Shown: one piece after another, positions 38,086-50,349 of the stretch
How the letters are laid out: each line of letters starts with the position of its first letter
Numbering within the stretch: the stretch's first letter is position 1
Notes under the pieces: model-generated
What the model was told of the DNA's origin: nothing
Databases searched by the model: none
What the model saw: only the letters and a program-made list of their open reading frames with translations
NCBI RefSeq assembly: GCF_002878395.1
Contig: NC_061115.1
Span: 98,486,799-98,550,798 of the forward strand
Reading direction: 5' to 3'
DNA: 64,000 bases
Source: Capsicum annuum
Taxonomy: Eukaryota > Streptophyta > Magnoliopsida > Solanales > Solanaceae
Translations under genes and position numbers: made by a program

Positions 38086-39499
38086 AAAATTAGTTTGGTT
38101 AGTTTTAAATGGTTGGGAAAGTCCTTAGTGGCCAAAGAACCCAAATTGATCATTTTGGAATAGAAATTGGCAATAAACACAACCCACTTGCATAATTGTT
38201 TTTGGTTTATGCATTACTACTTGGTTTGGTTTGTTTCTCGAGACCAATGAATTGCATAAATGGTTAATTGGTTAAGGATGATTTTTAAAACCTTGTGGGG
38301 TATACGGTAATCCCCAAAGTAAACTTATACAACAAACCTTGTAGGGTACACGTGAATCACCCAAGTAATTTTAATAATGGGGTCTACGGGGTACATGAAA
38401 ATACCTTAAGTGTTGGCTAATGACATTACTTGCAAGGTATAGTCGGTATGATAAGAGCCCTTTATAAGGCCTCAACAATTCACTTCTGGAATTGATGGGT
38501 TGGGTATGTGCTAAATGTTTTATTTGGGAAATAATAGTGGGTTATGACAGCTTGTCGTGAATGTGTGTATCTGAAAGGTTGACACTGGAAAATTATGTTA
38601 TTTGACGTGAGGATTGGTCTAGATTACCATGCACTTGTGGGGTACAAGGGAATCCCCTAAGTATATACATGTACATATGTGTCATAAAGGGCGAAGGGTA
38701 CAAGGGAATCCCCTACCCCAATAATATCTCCAATTTGTGTGGCTACACATACTGAGGTTTGTCCATGGGATAACAATTGACCCATATAGCCCATGGGTGG
38801 ATATGATAGTAAAGCTACGTAACATAGGTTAACATTTTAAATGCATGCTAAACCTAGTTCCCTTTCCCGATATGTTATATATAAATATGTATGTGATTCT
38901 ATATGGTTATTTACTTTAATTTTGAATAATGGAAATATTTTATCCTTACTCTTGAGTATATGCTAGCATTCACCTACTAACTAATCTTCGAGTACTATAT
39001 TCCCACACAATGCAAGAACTAGCTATACTATCATACCTTTTGCTTAGTGACTTGATGATTTATATACAACTTGAGTTAGACTAAAGTGGTGAGCTTCCAT
39101 TCTTCTAAAGTTCCATTAAATTTTATGGCTTACCTTATGCTTTTACTATTCTCTTAACATTTTTTTTGTCTATGGTTGGGGGCATGTTCCGACTAGATAT
39201 TACTGGTCATTGCTTAGAGGTTTTATATGGACAACTGTGGACTTAGGTATATAATGGATATGGTTTTGGTTATTATTGTGTTTTGGTTGCTATTAGTTGA
39301 TTTGGCTTGGTTGGTTTAATCTCTGGTATAGACCTATTCCAAAGTCATTACTTTTTGAATTAATATAACTTTGTATATGTTCAAATTCGTCTAACTTAAG
39401 GTATATGTTGGTTGGTTGGTTTGAGTATTGGGGGTGCTCTCTGGTCATTTTTATACTTGTCATACCCTTTACAACAAGGACCTTATTTAGGTGGTGTCA
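38086..39499 (+). mobile_element. Ty3/gypsy LTR-C, 5' truncated
   Basis: It corresponds to LTR-B from about 26222 to the end: GTTTTAAATGGTTGGGAAAG at the left, the GGGGTACA palindrome series at 38300-38720, TTAGAGGTTTT near 39218, and GGTGGTGTCA at the terminus. The first ~980 bases of the LTR are missing. Confidence 0.85.
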
Positions 39500-40185
39500 T
39501 TTTTGGATGCAATGGGGACGTCAGATTTTTCATCCATGGTTGTTTCAACAAAATGTAGGTCCCACACCCATATTTTAATTTGTCAACTTTTTGGACTATG
39601 GATCTAAATGAGCTCGGGTGAATTAGGATCCAAACCAAGGGTCTACCTAGCCTAAAACTGCTATTCTAAATTCCCTGGCGTATTTGAAATTTGTATCTGA
39701 GATTGTTTCATTGATGTTTCCTGCTGTGGCTATTTGGAACAAGGAAATACTTCAAAACATGGTGTTTGCTCTAAAAACGAAATGAACTTCCTGATAATCG
39801 AACTGTTGGACCCAGCAAGTCATAAATGACTTAGGGTAGTTATGGAGAAGATTAAAAAATAAAGATAAGCAAAAATATGAAAAATGACCAAAAGGGTCAT
39901 TACAATATCCACTATTATAAGGACTTTCATTCCCAAAAGTTGATAGATAGAAAAAATCTAAAAATCTTAAAAAGGATGAGGTACTAGGCCCGTATGCTCC
40001 TAACAATACTTTTCAAGTAAACTCAACGAAGAGAGAAAACTACCCAACAGTTATCTCTTTTTAAACCAGCACTCTTGTTTTATTTTCAAAAAGCTAAAAC
40101 TCAACTTAACCACTAACTGGACTCAAACTTAACCAAGAAGACTAATCCATACACATCTGAACCACAACAAACTTATACCATCTCT
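39500..40185. repeat. Flanking repeat, second copy of 27634-28330
   Basis: Collinear with 27634-28330. It ends at 40185, where the sequence switches to the interior of family T (equivalent to 31332 in T1). The junction is abrupt and indicates a rearrangement. Confidence 0.7.
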
Positions 40186-43100
40186 AGAAGACTTATTCCT
40201 TTTAAATTGTAGCCGCTTAAGTGGACAAGTAGTTGCGTTAGCAGGACCTAGGTGATGTTAAATCTGCTTTCTTCATTCAATTTTACTCATTCTTTCTTTA
40301 CTATTTTTACACGATTTTGGGAGCTTGAAGTGAGAGAATGACTTGGGAAGCATCAATTAAAACTAAAGTAAGCCTGACACTCCTTGTTCTTTTCCCATTT
40401 TTTTTTATCATCAATTTACATTTCATTTCATGGTAAATTATTAGAAATTAGGTCCTTAGATCCCTAAAAATTAGGGACTAATTTGGTACCTAATCCATGT
40501 ACCATTAGTTCCCAAATTTTGAGCACACATTCTTTGTTCTTTGAGGAACCTCATGATAGATTCAATTTTGGATTTTGTTTAAAGGGCCTTTGGCCCTATT
40601 CTTGATCCAAATTCAAACCGACTATTTATATAGAAATATAGGTGTCGTTTCACTCTATATGATATATAGAATACTATTTTGATATCTTAGAGCAAGGCGG
40701 ATGAGTTATGGATGATTCAAGGATTTATAATTTGTCATCGAGGTAGGCTTTAATCTACTTTTTTTATGAGATAGTGTATGATATATATTACTTGTTAGGT
40801 TAGGATGTTATGATATGGTTATAGGTAGGATATCTTGCAATGACATAGCCAAATTTATGAGTTTGGGCATAGAAGGGTAAATTGACTTTTAAGATGGAAA
40901 ACATATCTTGACTATAGATCCAATTACCCTAGGATACTAGCATATAAGGCATAGTTGAGGCTAAGGACCTGCTATACCCTATCTTAAAATGTTTTTTTCC
41001 ATCATACAACTCATTTCTTGAGTCGTATGAGCAATGTGCGAGTCATAGTTGGGACTCATACCCAAGACAGTGTGGTAGGGCTAACTTTCTTTTAAAGATA
41101 TGAGTTGATCCTTGAAGTCATCAAGAAAGGTACGAGTTGTACCTAGTAAGTCATACCTAAGTCAGTGTGAGGTGAAATGCTTTCTGTCTGGGGTACGATA
41201 GGGTGAATACTAGTTGTTATGTGGGGTATGGGTCGTATTAAGCCTAGTTGTAAGTTTATCAGTGTAGACTCGTATATGATCTATGTGTACCCTTCTAAAT
41301 GCTACCAAGATTACCAGTCACGAAGACCAGTATTACCCATGTATACGAATCATATCCTCAACTCGTAAGAACTGGTGAGTCAATTCTGAGAAGTTAAGTT
41401 CAGGGGATTTTTAGTCTTCTACCCTTTATAACTCCCAACCCACGATATATTTACCCCAAGGGGAATAATTTCCCCTCTTCCTCAGTCAATTAAATAACAA
41501 AATCTCCCATTTCACTCTTAAGAATAGGGTTTTCTTTTAATATAATCTCCCAAGTCCCCAAGGTTAAAGTTTGCTTCACCAAGTCAAGAAATCTAAGGTT
41601 TGTGGGGTTTATGAACAAGGATATTCTTTCATCCTTGTGCCCAAAAGTTATTTTAAATTTGAAGTTACATAAATAGCAATTAGGGTTCATACCAACTTTT
41701 GTATTCTTGAGTTATAATATTATTATGTGATTCAAGGATGGATTTGTACAAGAAATATCCTTTCTATTCATGTTTTGATTTACGTTACTACTACTATGCT
41801 ATGATTCCTTAATGTTGTCTTAAAGGTTGATGAATTTATGAAAGATTTATATGTAAGTATTGATTGTGCTATTAAATTAAAAGCTTTGAGACAGAAAGAA
41901 TAAGATTTAAGGCTTAAGTGAAAGCACTAAGTTTACAAGCAAGATTTGATATTCTGATCTTATGACAAGACTTGAAATCTGAAATTATTCATCTTGATTA
42001 TGATTTTAAGAAAAGAGAAGCATAATTGGTTTCTAGTAAAAAAAACCCTTATGATATTTTAAGGTGGAGTTCTTAAAGTATAAGCATATAAGTATTTTGG
42101 AAGTGGTATTTAGCACCGAGATTTGAATGCATATGAACGTATCCTAAATTTCTAGAAACTACGAGCCAACGTAGGTTAATCTTTTCCACAATATGGATGA
42201 AGTAAAGTATAGTGATCACTACGTTAAGGTTCTATTTCGATGGCAAGGGTAGAACAACTCTCCCCAATGTGGGTAAGATGTTGGACTTAACAATAGCTCA
42301 CATGATTTATGCCGGTTAGAAGATTCTTCCAAAGAAAGAAAGAAAGAAAGAATAAAAAGTAAAAAAATTATAAACTAAGTGTTATGGCTCACAAAGTTTA
42401 TTAATATGCTTCATTACACATGTTCATGATTTCACAGTCTTTGTTTATTCAAACTAAAGGTGGGTAATTTAAACTTAGCATGCATTATTTGAAAGTTTAT
42501 ATGAATATTCAATTATTGTTTTGCTTATTTTCTCACCCCAACATGCTCAGTACATTTAAGAAGTACGTACTCTATTTAAGTTTGTGTGCTACATTTTCTT
42601 ATAATGTAGGTTCTGATGTCCATACCCAGCAACACGATTGATTCTGGTAACATCACCTCCACTCCTACTAGTGGTCAGTCCTCATAATTCTAGGACCCAA
42701 GTTTATCATATTTCCTTTATGATATTATTACCTTGTCATTTGGTTTTAGTTTGAAGTTTCGGTCAGCTGGGGTTTGTCCCAGTGGCTCTCTAGTCAGTAG
42801 TAGAGGCTTTTCTGATGGAGAATGTATTAAGTTTCACAAAAATTGTTTAAGTATTTTAAGGATTAAAGTTTTACTGTGGGATATTAAGATAATTGTTCTC
42901 TATTCGCTTAAATGCTAATTCTACCTCCATATTAAAGGATTTGAGTTGAATAGATATTGTGGGTTAGCCTAGTGTTACTTGTAGTCCCGAGCACCATGTG
43001 ACGCTTAGGGGTAGCTTCGGGGTGTTATAGGTCCCTATAGTATAAAGTTTACTACTTGACTAGGTGGATTATCATTGATTCCTAGATTATAATATAATTG

Positions 43101-44229
43101 TTATGCCAGTTGTATATTATTTCGCTTGAGGTCATAATTATGAGATTAGTTGGACTCCAGGTGAGTGATCTATCCTTGTAAAAGATGTGGTTTAGTCTAT
43201 GGGCTTTTTAGATGTTTATGATATTATTGATTGGATATTGGTGATGGAATGCATACATTTTGGTACATTCATGCTTACTTAGTGGCACTATTCTAACTAA
43301 AAACATGGATTTACTACTGTTTTCCTAAAAAAGGATTTGTTCTCACTTTCCATTTTTAAATGGATGATTTGGGAATTGTACCACCACAATGGATGAATTT
43401 AGAGATTTTGGGAACTAAAATGATGTTTTATAAATCAAATTGAGATAGATTTCACTCCATGGTTTTACCACTACTATTTACTTTAGTCTACAGTGATTCT
43501 GACCCTTTCTACACATTTATGATGATTTAGTCTAGAGTCTACCCCAGGCAACTAGATTTGTGGAATTACACTCTTTTAGCCATGGTTTGAGTCTATGTAT
43601 TTATTCTATATACATCTCTAAGGTATAGGATGAAGTGTATTGATAATGATGACCGGAATCCTGGATTAAGACAAGGTCAGTATATAGATACTCCCAAACA
43701 CCTAAGGGGGCCCTTCATCCTTGAGCCATAGTGTCATAGAATAGAGGTTGTTATAGATCTTTATGAGTCGTCTTCTAGAGGAGGTGTATACACTACGTTA
43801 CATGATGGAACTTGGATTGATTATGGTATTATAGATTTACATACATTCATTCATGAATGTGCATGGACTATCACTAGTATATTATTAGGTACCTATATCT
43901 ATCAGCCTTGTTAGGGTTGCATAGGTATAGTTTATGAGTGTTTCTTATTGTGTGCTTTGTGATGACTGAACCTTCTAATTCATAGGGTCTGATTAAGGCA
44001 TTATTGTCCGAACTAGCCGGGGACTTTATTGTTATTATTATGGTTAGTTCATTACATACTGATTATGGATTGATATTAGGGTTAGAGGTATGATTCTAAT
44101 TCCTTTTATTTTTACGGTTATTATATTATGGACAATTATACCATGGTTAGACATTGTGACTATTATCCTAGATCATCCTTGTAATAGCTTTCTAACTTGG
44201 TTAAGATTCCCAGAAGGGATTAGGTTTTC

Positions 44230-44230
<1 letters not shown>
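40186..44230 (+). mobile_element. Family T copy T2, truncated and split
   Basis: Collinear with T1 from 31332 to about 33335, but interrupted at 40970-43029 by a solo LTR. Left of the insertion, GCTAAGGACC equals GCTAAAAATCC in T1; right of it, TATAGTATAAAG equals TTTAGTATAAGG. The right end dissolves into an AT microsatellite at 44230, which in T1 is a short TATATATA at about 33330. 44316-44424 beyond it is unassigned and leads to the copia LTR. Confidence 0.75.
40970..43029 (+). mobile_element. Solo LTR of a Ty3/gypsy element
   Basis: 2060 bases inserted into T2, from TGCTATACCCTATCTTAAAA to TTCGGGGTGTTATA, with the flanking pentamers GGACC (40965-40969) and GGTCC (43030-43034) as a target duplication with one mismatch. 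T1 supplies the empty site. The start resembles TGTAATACCCT. Close to the start, 41008-41370 holds repeated GAGTCGTATGAG, TACGAGTTGT, AGTCATACC and the like. Near the end, GGTTTGTCCCAGTGGC then AGTAGAGGCTTT is the R/U5 signature also seen in LTR-A and LTR-B. No primer site or interior follows, so it arose by LTR-LTR recombination. A GAAA run lies at 42337-42352. Confidence 0.85.
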
Positions 44231-44262
<32 letters not shown>

Positions 44263-44315
44263 ATATATACATATACATATATATATATATACATATACAT
44301 ATATATATATATATT
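44230..44315. repeat. AT microsatellite with a 22 bp higher-order period
   Basis: (TA)n interrupted by ACATATACAT at 44247, 44269 and 44291, exactly 22 bases apart. This marks three tandem copies of a 22-mer inside the dinucleotide run. Confidence 0.9.
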
Positions 44316-44424
44316 ATCCTATATCTCTATCTTTCTTCGCTTATTCATATTGTATATCCATTCCTTGGACTTGTATAAGACTATATATCTTTCTTTTACC
44401 CTTTACTTGTATATTGGTCAGTGA

Positions 44425-45412
44425 TGTTAGTCTCCTAAGACTGTGTTTTAATAATGACATACTAACAAGTGTAACTTTGCAGAAAACTAAGACTGCTAAT
44501 AGTTGAAAGATAGAGGAAGTCGGCTCCAGAAATAGAAGGACATCATGAATGGACGAAACATCCATAGCATCCAAGTAAAATCAATTACAAATAAAACAAA
44601 TGGAATGAGAATCTCAGCCTCCAATATGACGTAGAATCAAATCAAGATATTGGAAGATACGAAGGATCTCGGCATGGCAAATAGATCAATCAAATATCAA
44701 AGAAAATTGAAGAAGGATCACAATCCAAAAATCAAGGCAGAGCACATCAATCAGGAAGAAAAGATCATGAGAACATTTGGAAAGGAATCAATCTCTACAA
44801 AAATAAAAATTAAAAAGATCACGGACATATCTAATATGGACGTGATCCAAAGCCATCTATAGATATATCATACAACTACATTCCTCAATCAAGTAATCAA
44901 TTTACATCCTTGATTGAGAAGAAATCTCTTAAGTTTCCTTATGAAGAGTAGCAGTCCAAGACTATAAGAGATGAAGACTAAAGACAAAAACTCTATAAGC
45001 AACATTATGCAGAAAATTAAAAGTAATCTCACAAGGCTTTATATCTTTAGTTTATAATTTTTATACAAAGAATAGGATAAAGTCAACTTTATAACATAAA
45101 TTAAAGTTTGGTCACGAGATCTGAAGAGAAAAATAAGTCTTCAGAACTTGTTTCCTATCACTGTAATCGAGCCAAACATTCAATGATCAAAGGAAAATTT
45201 AAAACCCAAGGGGACTGGACGTAGGAACCATATTGGTGTTCCAAACAAGGATAAATCTTTATGTTAGTACTTTATGCTTTGTTATTTACTTACTTAACTA
45301 CTTTAAATTTAATCTATTTTTAAAGTGTTCTGATCTGCATGAGATTTGACTGTGAGGAGTTTGTAGTCAACTCATAGAAGAAAATTTCAAGTCATCCCCT
45401 CCTTGAATTTCA
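44425..45412 (+). repeat. 5' LTR of the copia element
   Basis: Starts TGTTAGTCTCCTAAGACTG and ends TTGAATTTCA, two bases before the primer site. Its partner is 50350-51320. The LTR holds a 70-codon frame (44650-44862) rich in K/I/N that is a composition artefact. Confidence 0.92.
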
Positions 45413-45414
45413 AT

Positions 45415-45425
45415 TGGTATCAGAG
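45415..45425 (+). other. Primer binding site of the copia element
   Basis: TGGTATCAGAG, a perfect match to the usual tRNA-iMet complement, placed two bases after the LTR terminus. Confidence 0.93.
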
Positions 45426-45439
45426 AAGGTCTCAACAAC

Positions 45440-47025
45440 TGCAATGCTTAACCGCAAGTGAGCAAATATCAGATGACCATTTATCAAATTGCCAGTGCTC
45501 TTCTCCAGGATGGTAACTACTCAACAAGACCACCATACTTTAATGGGAAACATTAATCTTATTGGAAAAATAGATTCAGAATATTTGTCCAATCAAATGA
45601 CTTCCAAGCCTGGGTTGTCATCAAGAAGGGTTCAATGCCCACTATAGGACTTAAAGAGAAGTCAAAGGACAAAAACAAGGAATCTATCAATATCAACTTA
45701 GAAGACCTTGAAATCTTTGAGGTTACTAAAGCACAACAAGAGGTAATCCAAACTAACGCACATGCTCTAAGTTTGATTTTTTGTGTAGTTAGTGAAGAAG
45801 AATACGATAAGATCTTAACGTGTGAAACAATAAAAGAGATGTAGGAAAAATTAGAGGTAACCTATGAAGGAACCATCAAAGTCAAGAAATGAAAAATTGC
45901 TGCCCTGGTTAATAAAAATGAGCTATTCAAAATGGAAGAAAATAAGAACATTGAAACAACGTTTGCCAGATTCAATAAAATAATATGTGAACTGAAATCA
46001 CTGGGGATGATTTATCCGCATAGCTTGCAAGTCTAAATGATGGTCTGAATTCTCCCAAAAACTAAGGAAATCAAGGTTGCCATTCTGGAATACGGATATC
46101 TTTACAACATGACATACGATGTACTACGAAGTAACCTTATCGCATATGAGAAAAATTATATCAATAGGTTTCACAAGGATAAAAAGAAGAAATCAGTAGC
46201 GTTTAGTGCTGCTCCAACTGAAGAGAAAGACATTCTGGAAGATGAAAACAGTAAAGGAATGGCCCTCATCAACCGTGGGGTAAGGGAAATCATAAGAAAG
46301 AGACAACAAAGATCCCAAGGGGGAAAAAACAATGACTCCAGCAGAAACAATGATCTTTGTTATTACTATGGAAAACCAAGACATTTAAAACAAAACTAAC
46401 TAGAATTCAGACGATAGTCATCTATAAAAACTCAAAATTTTAGAGCTTGGAGTAATGAAGATGAAATGAAACAAGAAACGAATGCTGCCAATATATGATT
46501 TATGGCATTATGTGAGCCCAGTGAGATAACATCCCACGACTGTCTTAAATATAACATTTTTGAATGTAATATGGATATAATGACTGGTAAACTTCAAAAA
46601 CTCATAAATGAAAATAATAATCTCTCTCAAGAGAATAAAAGTTATAAACTAGCTTTAAACAAAAACTCGAAGAGGAACGACGATACTTGCAAATGGAAAT
46701 TGAAGCATGTCATGGTGAAACTGACTTACTTCATGAAGAGTGTGGTAATGCAAAAATAAAATTTAATGATCTTGAGAAATCCCCAAGCCATAGTTTTGTT
46801 AGATCAAACTTTAATAGAAACTATTCAAGTTCCTCATCAGGGTTGTTTAAATTAGCTAAGACCTCTTTCTCATCTCGAAGACCCATCTGCTTTATTTGTG
46901 GACAAAGAGGGCATAGATCCTACAACTATAGGAATAAGCCTAAACGTGTATGGGTTTGGAAACCCAATGAAAGCACATCTAACCTGCAAGGACCCAAGAC
47001 CACTTGGGTACCTAAACAAAATTAA
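45440..47025 (+). pseudogene. Copia gag remnant
   Basis: Encoded the capsid-nucleocapsid part that packages the element RNA. Visible blocks in order: a UBN2-like gag region (ALSLIFCVVSEEEYDKILTC near 45760-45830, then EENKNIETTFARFNKIICEL near 45930-46000); a basic stretch with LCYYYGKPRHLKQN at 46355-46396, a CCHC zinc knuckle whose second Cys is Tyr; a helical region (KLQKLINENNNLSQENKSYK, 46590-46650); and a second knuckle, CFICGQRGHRSYNYRNK, at 46888-46940, whose last Cys is Tyr, followed by TTWVPKQN. In-frame stops and frame changes occur between the blocks, for example at 45842, 46036, 46398 and 46759. It cannot give a working gag. Confidence 0.9.
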
Positions 47026-47029
47026 TCTT

Positions 47030-50000
47030 TTTTATCTGTAGAAAAAGGTTCGTAAAAGATATAAAAAGGGAATGTGGGTCATTGATAGCAGATAATCCAG
47101 ACACATGATCAAAAAAAAGTATAATTTTTCCTCTCTAAAGAAAGTAGATGATGGATTAGTCTGATTCGGTAAAAATGCTAGAGGCAACGTCATTGGAGTC
47201 AGCTTAGTAAGACTCAGCTCATCATGATAGTTCACCGATGTGTACCTAGTAAACGGTCTCAAACACAACCTGCTCAGCATCATTCAACTATGTGATGCCA
47301 AATTTGGGGTCCCATTGTAAGGTAAAAACCGATCTATCGAACACAACAAAAGAAATATCTTCCTTATTGGTGAACACAACGATAATATTTACTTTTAAAT
47401 AGTCCTAATTTTGCCACTTTAGCCTTTCCTCACTGTGTAAACTAATGATATTTGATTGTGGTATATGAAGCTCAGGCATAAAATTATGCACATTATTGAG
47501 AAATTGTCTAGACTTGATTTGTTGAAAGGTCTACAAAAACTCAAGTTTAAAAAGGATCACATCTGTGATGCCTGCTAATTTGGTAAACAGACTTAAACAT
47601 CTTTCAACGGTAAAGGTATTATCTCAACTACCAAACCTCTCCAAATAATTCACATGGACATGTTTGGTCCCACTAAGACCACAAGCATTGGTGGAAAAAG
47701 ATATATTTTTGTAATAGTTAATGAGTACTCACGATTTACTTGGGTTATATTTCTTGCACAAAAACACGAATTTTCACGAACTTCAAGATTTTTTATAGAT
47801 AAGTACAAAGAGAAGTTGGACACCTCATCACTTATGCTCATAGTGATCATGGAGGAGAATTTGAAAACAAGGTGTTTGAGGAGTATTATGCTCAGAACGG
47901 ATACTCTCAGAAATTCTCTTCATTGTGGTCTACTCAACAAAATAGTGCAGTGGAGCGAAAGAACCAATCTCTCTAGGAAACTGCTAGGACAATGCTGTTA
48001 GAACATAATCTTCCAAATCTCTTTTGGGCAAAAGCAGTCAGTATAAAATTTCATATAATCTATAGGTATCTGATCAGACCTATTTTTAAGGAAACACCTT
48101 ATGAACTTTGGAGAGGAAAGAATCATAATATTGGCTACTTCTAACCCTTTGGATCCAAATATTTTATTCATAATAATGATAAGAATATGTTAGAAAAATT
48201 TGATCCACGATGTGACAAAGGTATTTTCCTTGGGTACTCTCCCATTAGTCGTGCTTACAGGGATTTTAATAAAAGAATTCTTTATGTTGAGGAATCTATA
48301 CACGTTGTTTTTGATGAATATAAGCACCTTTCAATGAGTATAAGTGTTGATGAAGAACAAGTGAGTAATATAGACTGGATAAACTCATAACATAACTCTA
48401 GAACCTTTGTAGGACTAGTCAACTACCCTTTATAGAGTTGACTCCCACAGCAAAAACTGTGAAATCGAATATCCCAAAGGAATGGAAACATGATGCTAGC
48501 CATCCAAATAAACTCATCATCAAAAATGCAGAAAATAGAGTGCAAACAAGAGTGTCATTAAGGATGCAAGCATCCATTTCCCTTGTGTCCTAAATCAAAC
48601 CGAAGAAATCTAATGAAGCTCTTAATGATGAATCATGGGTTGAAGCTATGAAGTAGGAATTGGACCAATTTGAATGAAATCAAGTTTGGACTCTAGTTGA
48701 AAAACCAAGAAACTGCTCAGCAATTGGAACCAGATTGGTCTAAAAAAATAAATTGAATGAGGAAGGTAAAGTTATCAAAAATAAATCTAGACTCCTACCT
48801 TAATGCTACTCTTAGCAAAGCTATTAACTATGATGAGACCTTTGTCGTTATGGCAAGGTTAGAGTCAATATATATTTTATTAGCTTTTGTCGCATTCAAA
48901 TGTTTTAAATTATATCAAATGGACATAAAAAGTAATCTTTTAAATTTCTTTACTCATAAGGAATTTTTTTTGTAAAACAACCCCCCGGATTCGAAGATCC
49001 TTCATTTCCAAATCATGTTTTCAAGTTATCAAAAACACTCTACGGTCTCAAACAAGATCCAAAAGCTTGGTATGTGACAGTGGGTACCTTTATACTAAAT
49101 AATAATATTCAAAGGGTAAAATTGACACAACTTTGTTCATTCAAAAGCTTTATTCAAATCTTCTCATTGTGCAGATTTACATCGATATCATTTTTGGTAG
49201 TTCTAACATCTCTATGTGAGAGAATTTTGCTGACATAATGGGGGTAGAATTCAAAATAATTCTTATGGGCGAACTCACATTTTTCTTGGACTACAAATAA
49301 AACAAACTCCCAAAGACATCTTCAACAGTCAAGACAAATACATCAAAGAACTCATCAAAAAATTTGGCATGGAAAAGGGGAAGGCCAATGGAACACCCAG
49401 GAGCCTATCCACAAACATTGATTCAGACATGGCCAAAAAACACGTTGATAAAAAAATGTACCGAGGGATGATTGGATCTCTACTTTACTTGACTACAGGT
49501 CAGCCAAATATTATGTCCAGTGTGTGTAAATATGCTAGATTCCAGTCGAATCCCAATGAGTGTCATCTCACTTTCCTCAAATGAGTCATCCAATATCTAT
49601 TAGGAACTCAAGAACTTAGTCTATAGTTTTCCTACTCCTTCCACTTTGATTTAATCAGATACTCAGATTCTAATTTTGTAGGAGATAAGAACGATAGAAA
49701 GAGTACCAATGAAACATGTCAAATTATTGGTAATTCCCTTATCTCATGGCATTTAAGAATATAAACTTTTTTTTCTTTTTCAACGATTTAAGTTGAATAC
49801 ATAGCTATCGGAAGCTATGGTACTCAAATCTTATAGATTATGCATCCCCTTCTTGACTTTGAATTATTTTTTGAAAATGATCTTATCAAGTGTGATAACA
49901 CTAGTGCCATTAGCTTATCTAAATATACTGTCCATTACTCTAGAGATAAGCATATTCATATCAAGCATCATTTCTTTCGAGACGATGTAGAGAATGGTTA

Positions 50001-50106
50001 TTTTTTCCTAAATTTTGTTGACTCCAAAAATCAACTAGCAGATATTTTTACAAAACCCCTAATAGAAGAGATTTTGCTCTCTTCGGAAAAGGCTTGGTAT
50101 TCTTAG
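47030..50106 (+). pseudogene. Copia pol remnant: protease, integrase, RT, RNase H
   Basis: Continues directly from gag. The protease region starts near 47070 with MWVIDS and then RHMIKKKYNFSSLKK, and the catalytic context is disrupted. The integrase pre-domain reads DACQFGKQTKTSF-like near 47570. The integrase core (47654 on) has HMDMFGPTKTTSIGGKRYIF, then in a shifted frame HSDHGGEFENKVFEEYYAQN and NSAVERKNQSL near 47840-47975, so the D, D and E positions can still be seen. Its C-terminus (48187-48390) has CDKGIFLGYSPISRAYRDFN. RT shows NDESWVEAMK near 48630, KQPPGFEDPSFPNHVFKLSK near 48975 and LYGLKQDPKAWY near 49040. The catalytic YVDD is now YID followed by IIFGS (49178-49200), a one-codon loss. 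RNase H ends with CDNTSAISLSKYTVHYSRDK and DSKNQLADIFTKPLIEE (49840-50080). Stops and frameshifts are dispersed. Confidence 0.93.
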
Positions 50107-50333
50107 CATTAATGATCTATAAATTTTCTTTATTTTTATGTGTATTTCTCTATCTATATATTGCCTACGCATTATTCTTTTTTATTATGTCAAATAAGGA
50201 GAAAGTTGGAACATCAAAGTAGCCTACCAACCAAGGGGAGCAGAGCAAGTCTATCTGCTATATGCTTAGACAAGTCAGGGGGAGAAAGCTGATAGATCGA
50301 GAAGTCAAATCTTCCTTACTCTTATTGTCAATA

Positions 50334-50349
50334 TCAAAAAGAGGGAGAT
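50334..50349 (+). other. Polypurine tract of the copia element
   Basis: AAAAAGAGGGAGAT directly before the TGTTAG start of the 3' LTR, the normal arrangement in plant copia elements. The 230 bases between RNase H and here carry AAGGAGAAAGTTGGAACATC and GGGGGAGAAAGC, which are purine-rich as well. Confidence 0.9.

Noticed and set aside
44090..44506. 138-codon open frame, the longest in the window
   Set aside because: Its middle is a Y/I string from the TA microsatellite, and its ends fall in a family T repeat and in the copia LTR. Stop-free by composition only.
46193..46384. Minus-strand frames within the copia gag and integrase (also 47032-47283 and 47650-47850)
   Set aside because: Antisense shadows of recognisable plus-strand gag-pol.
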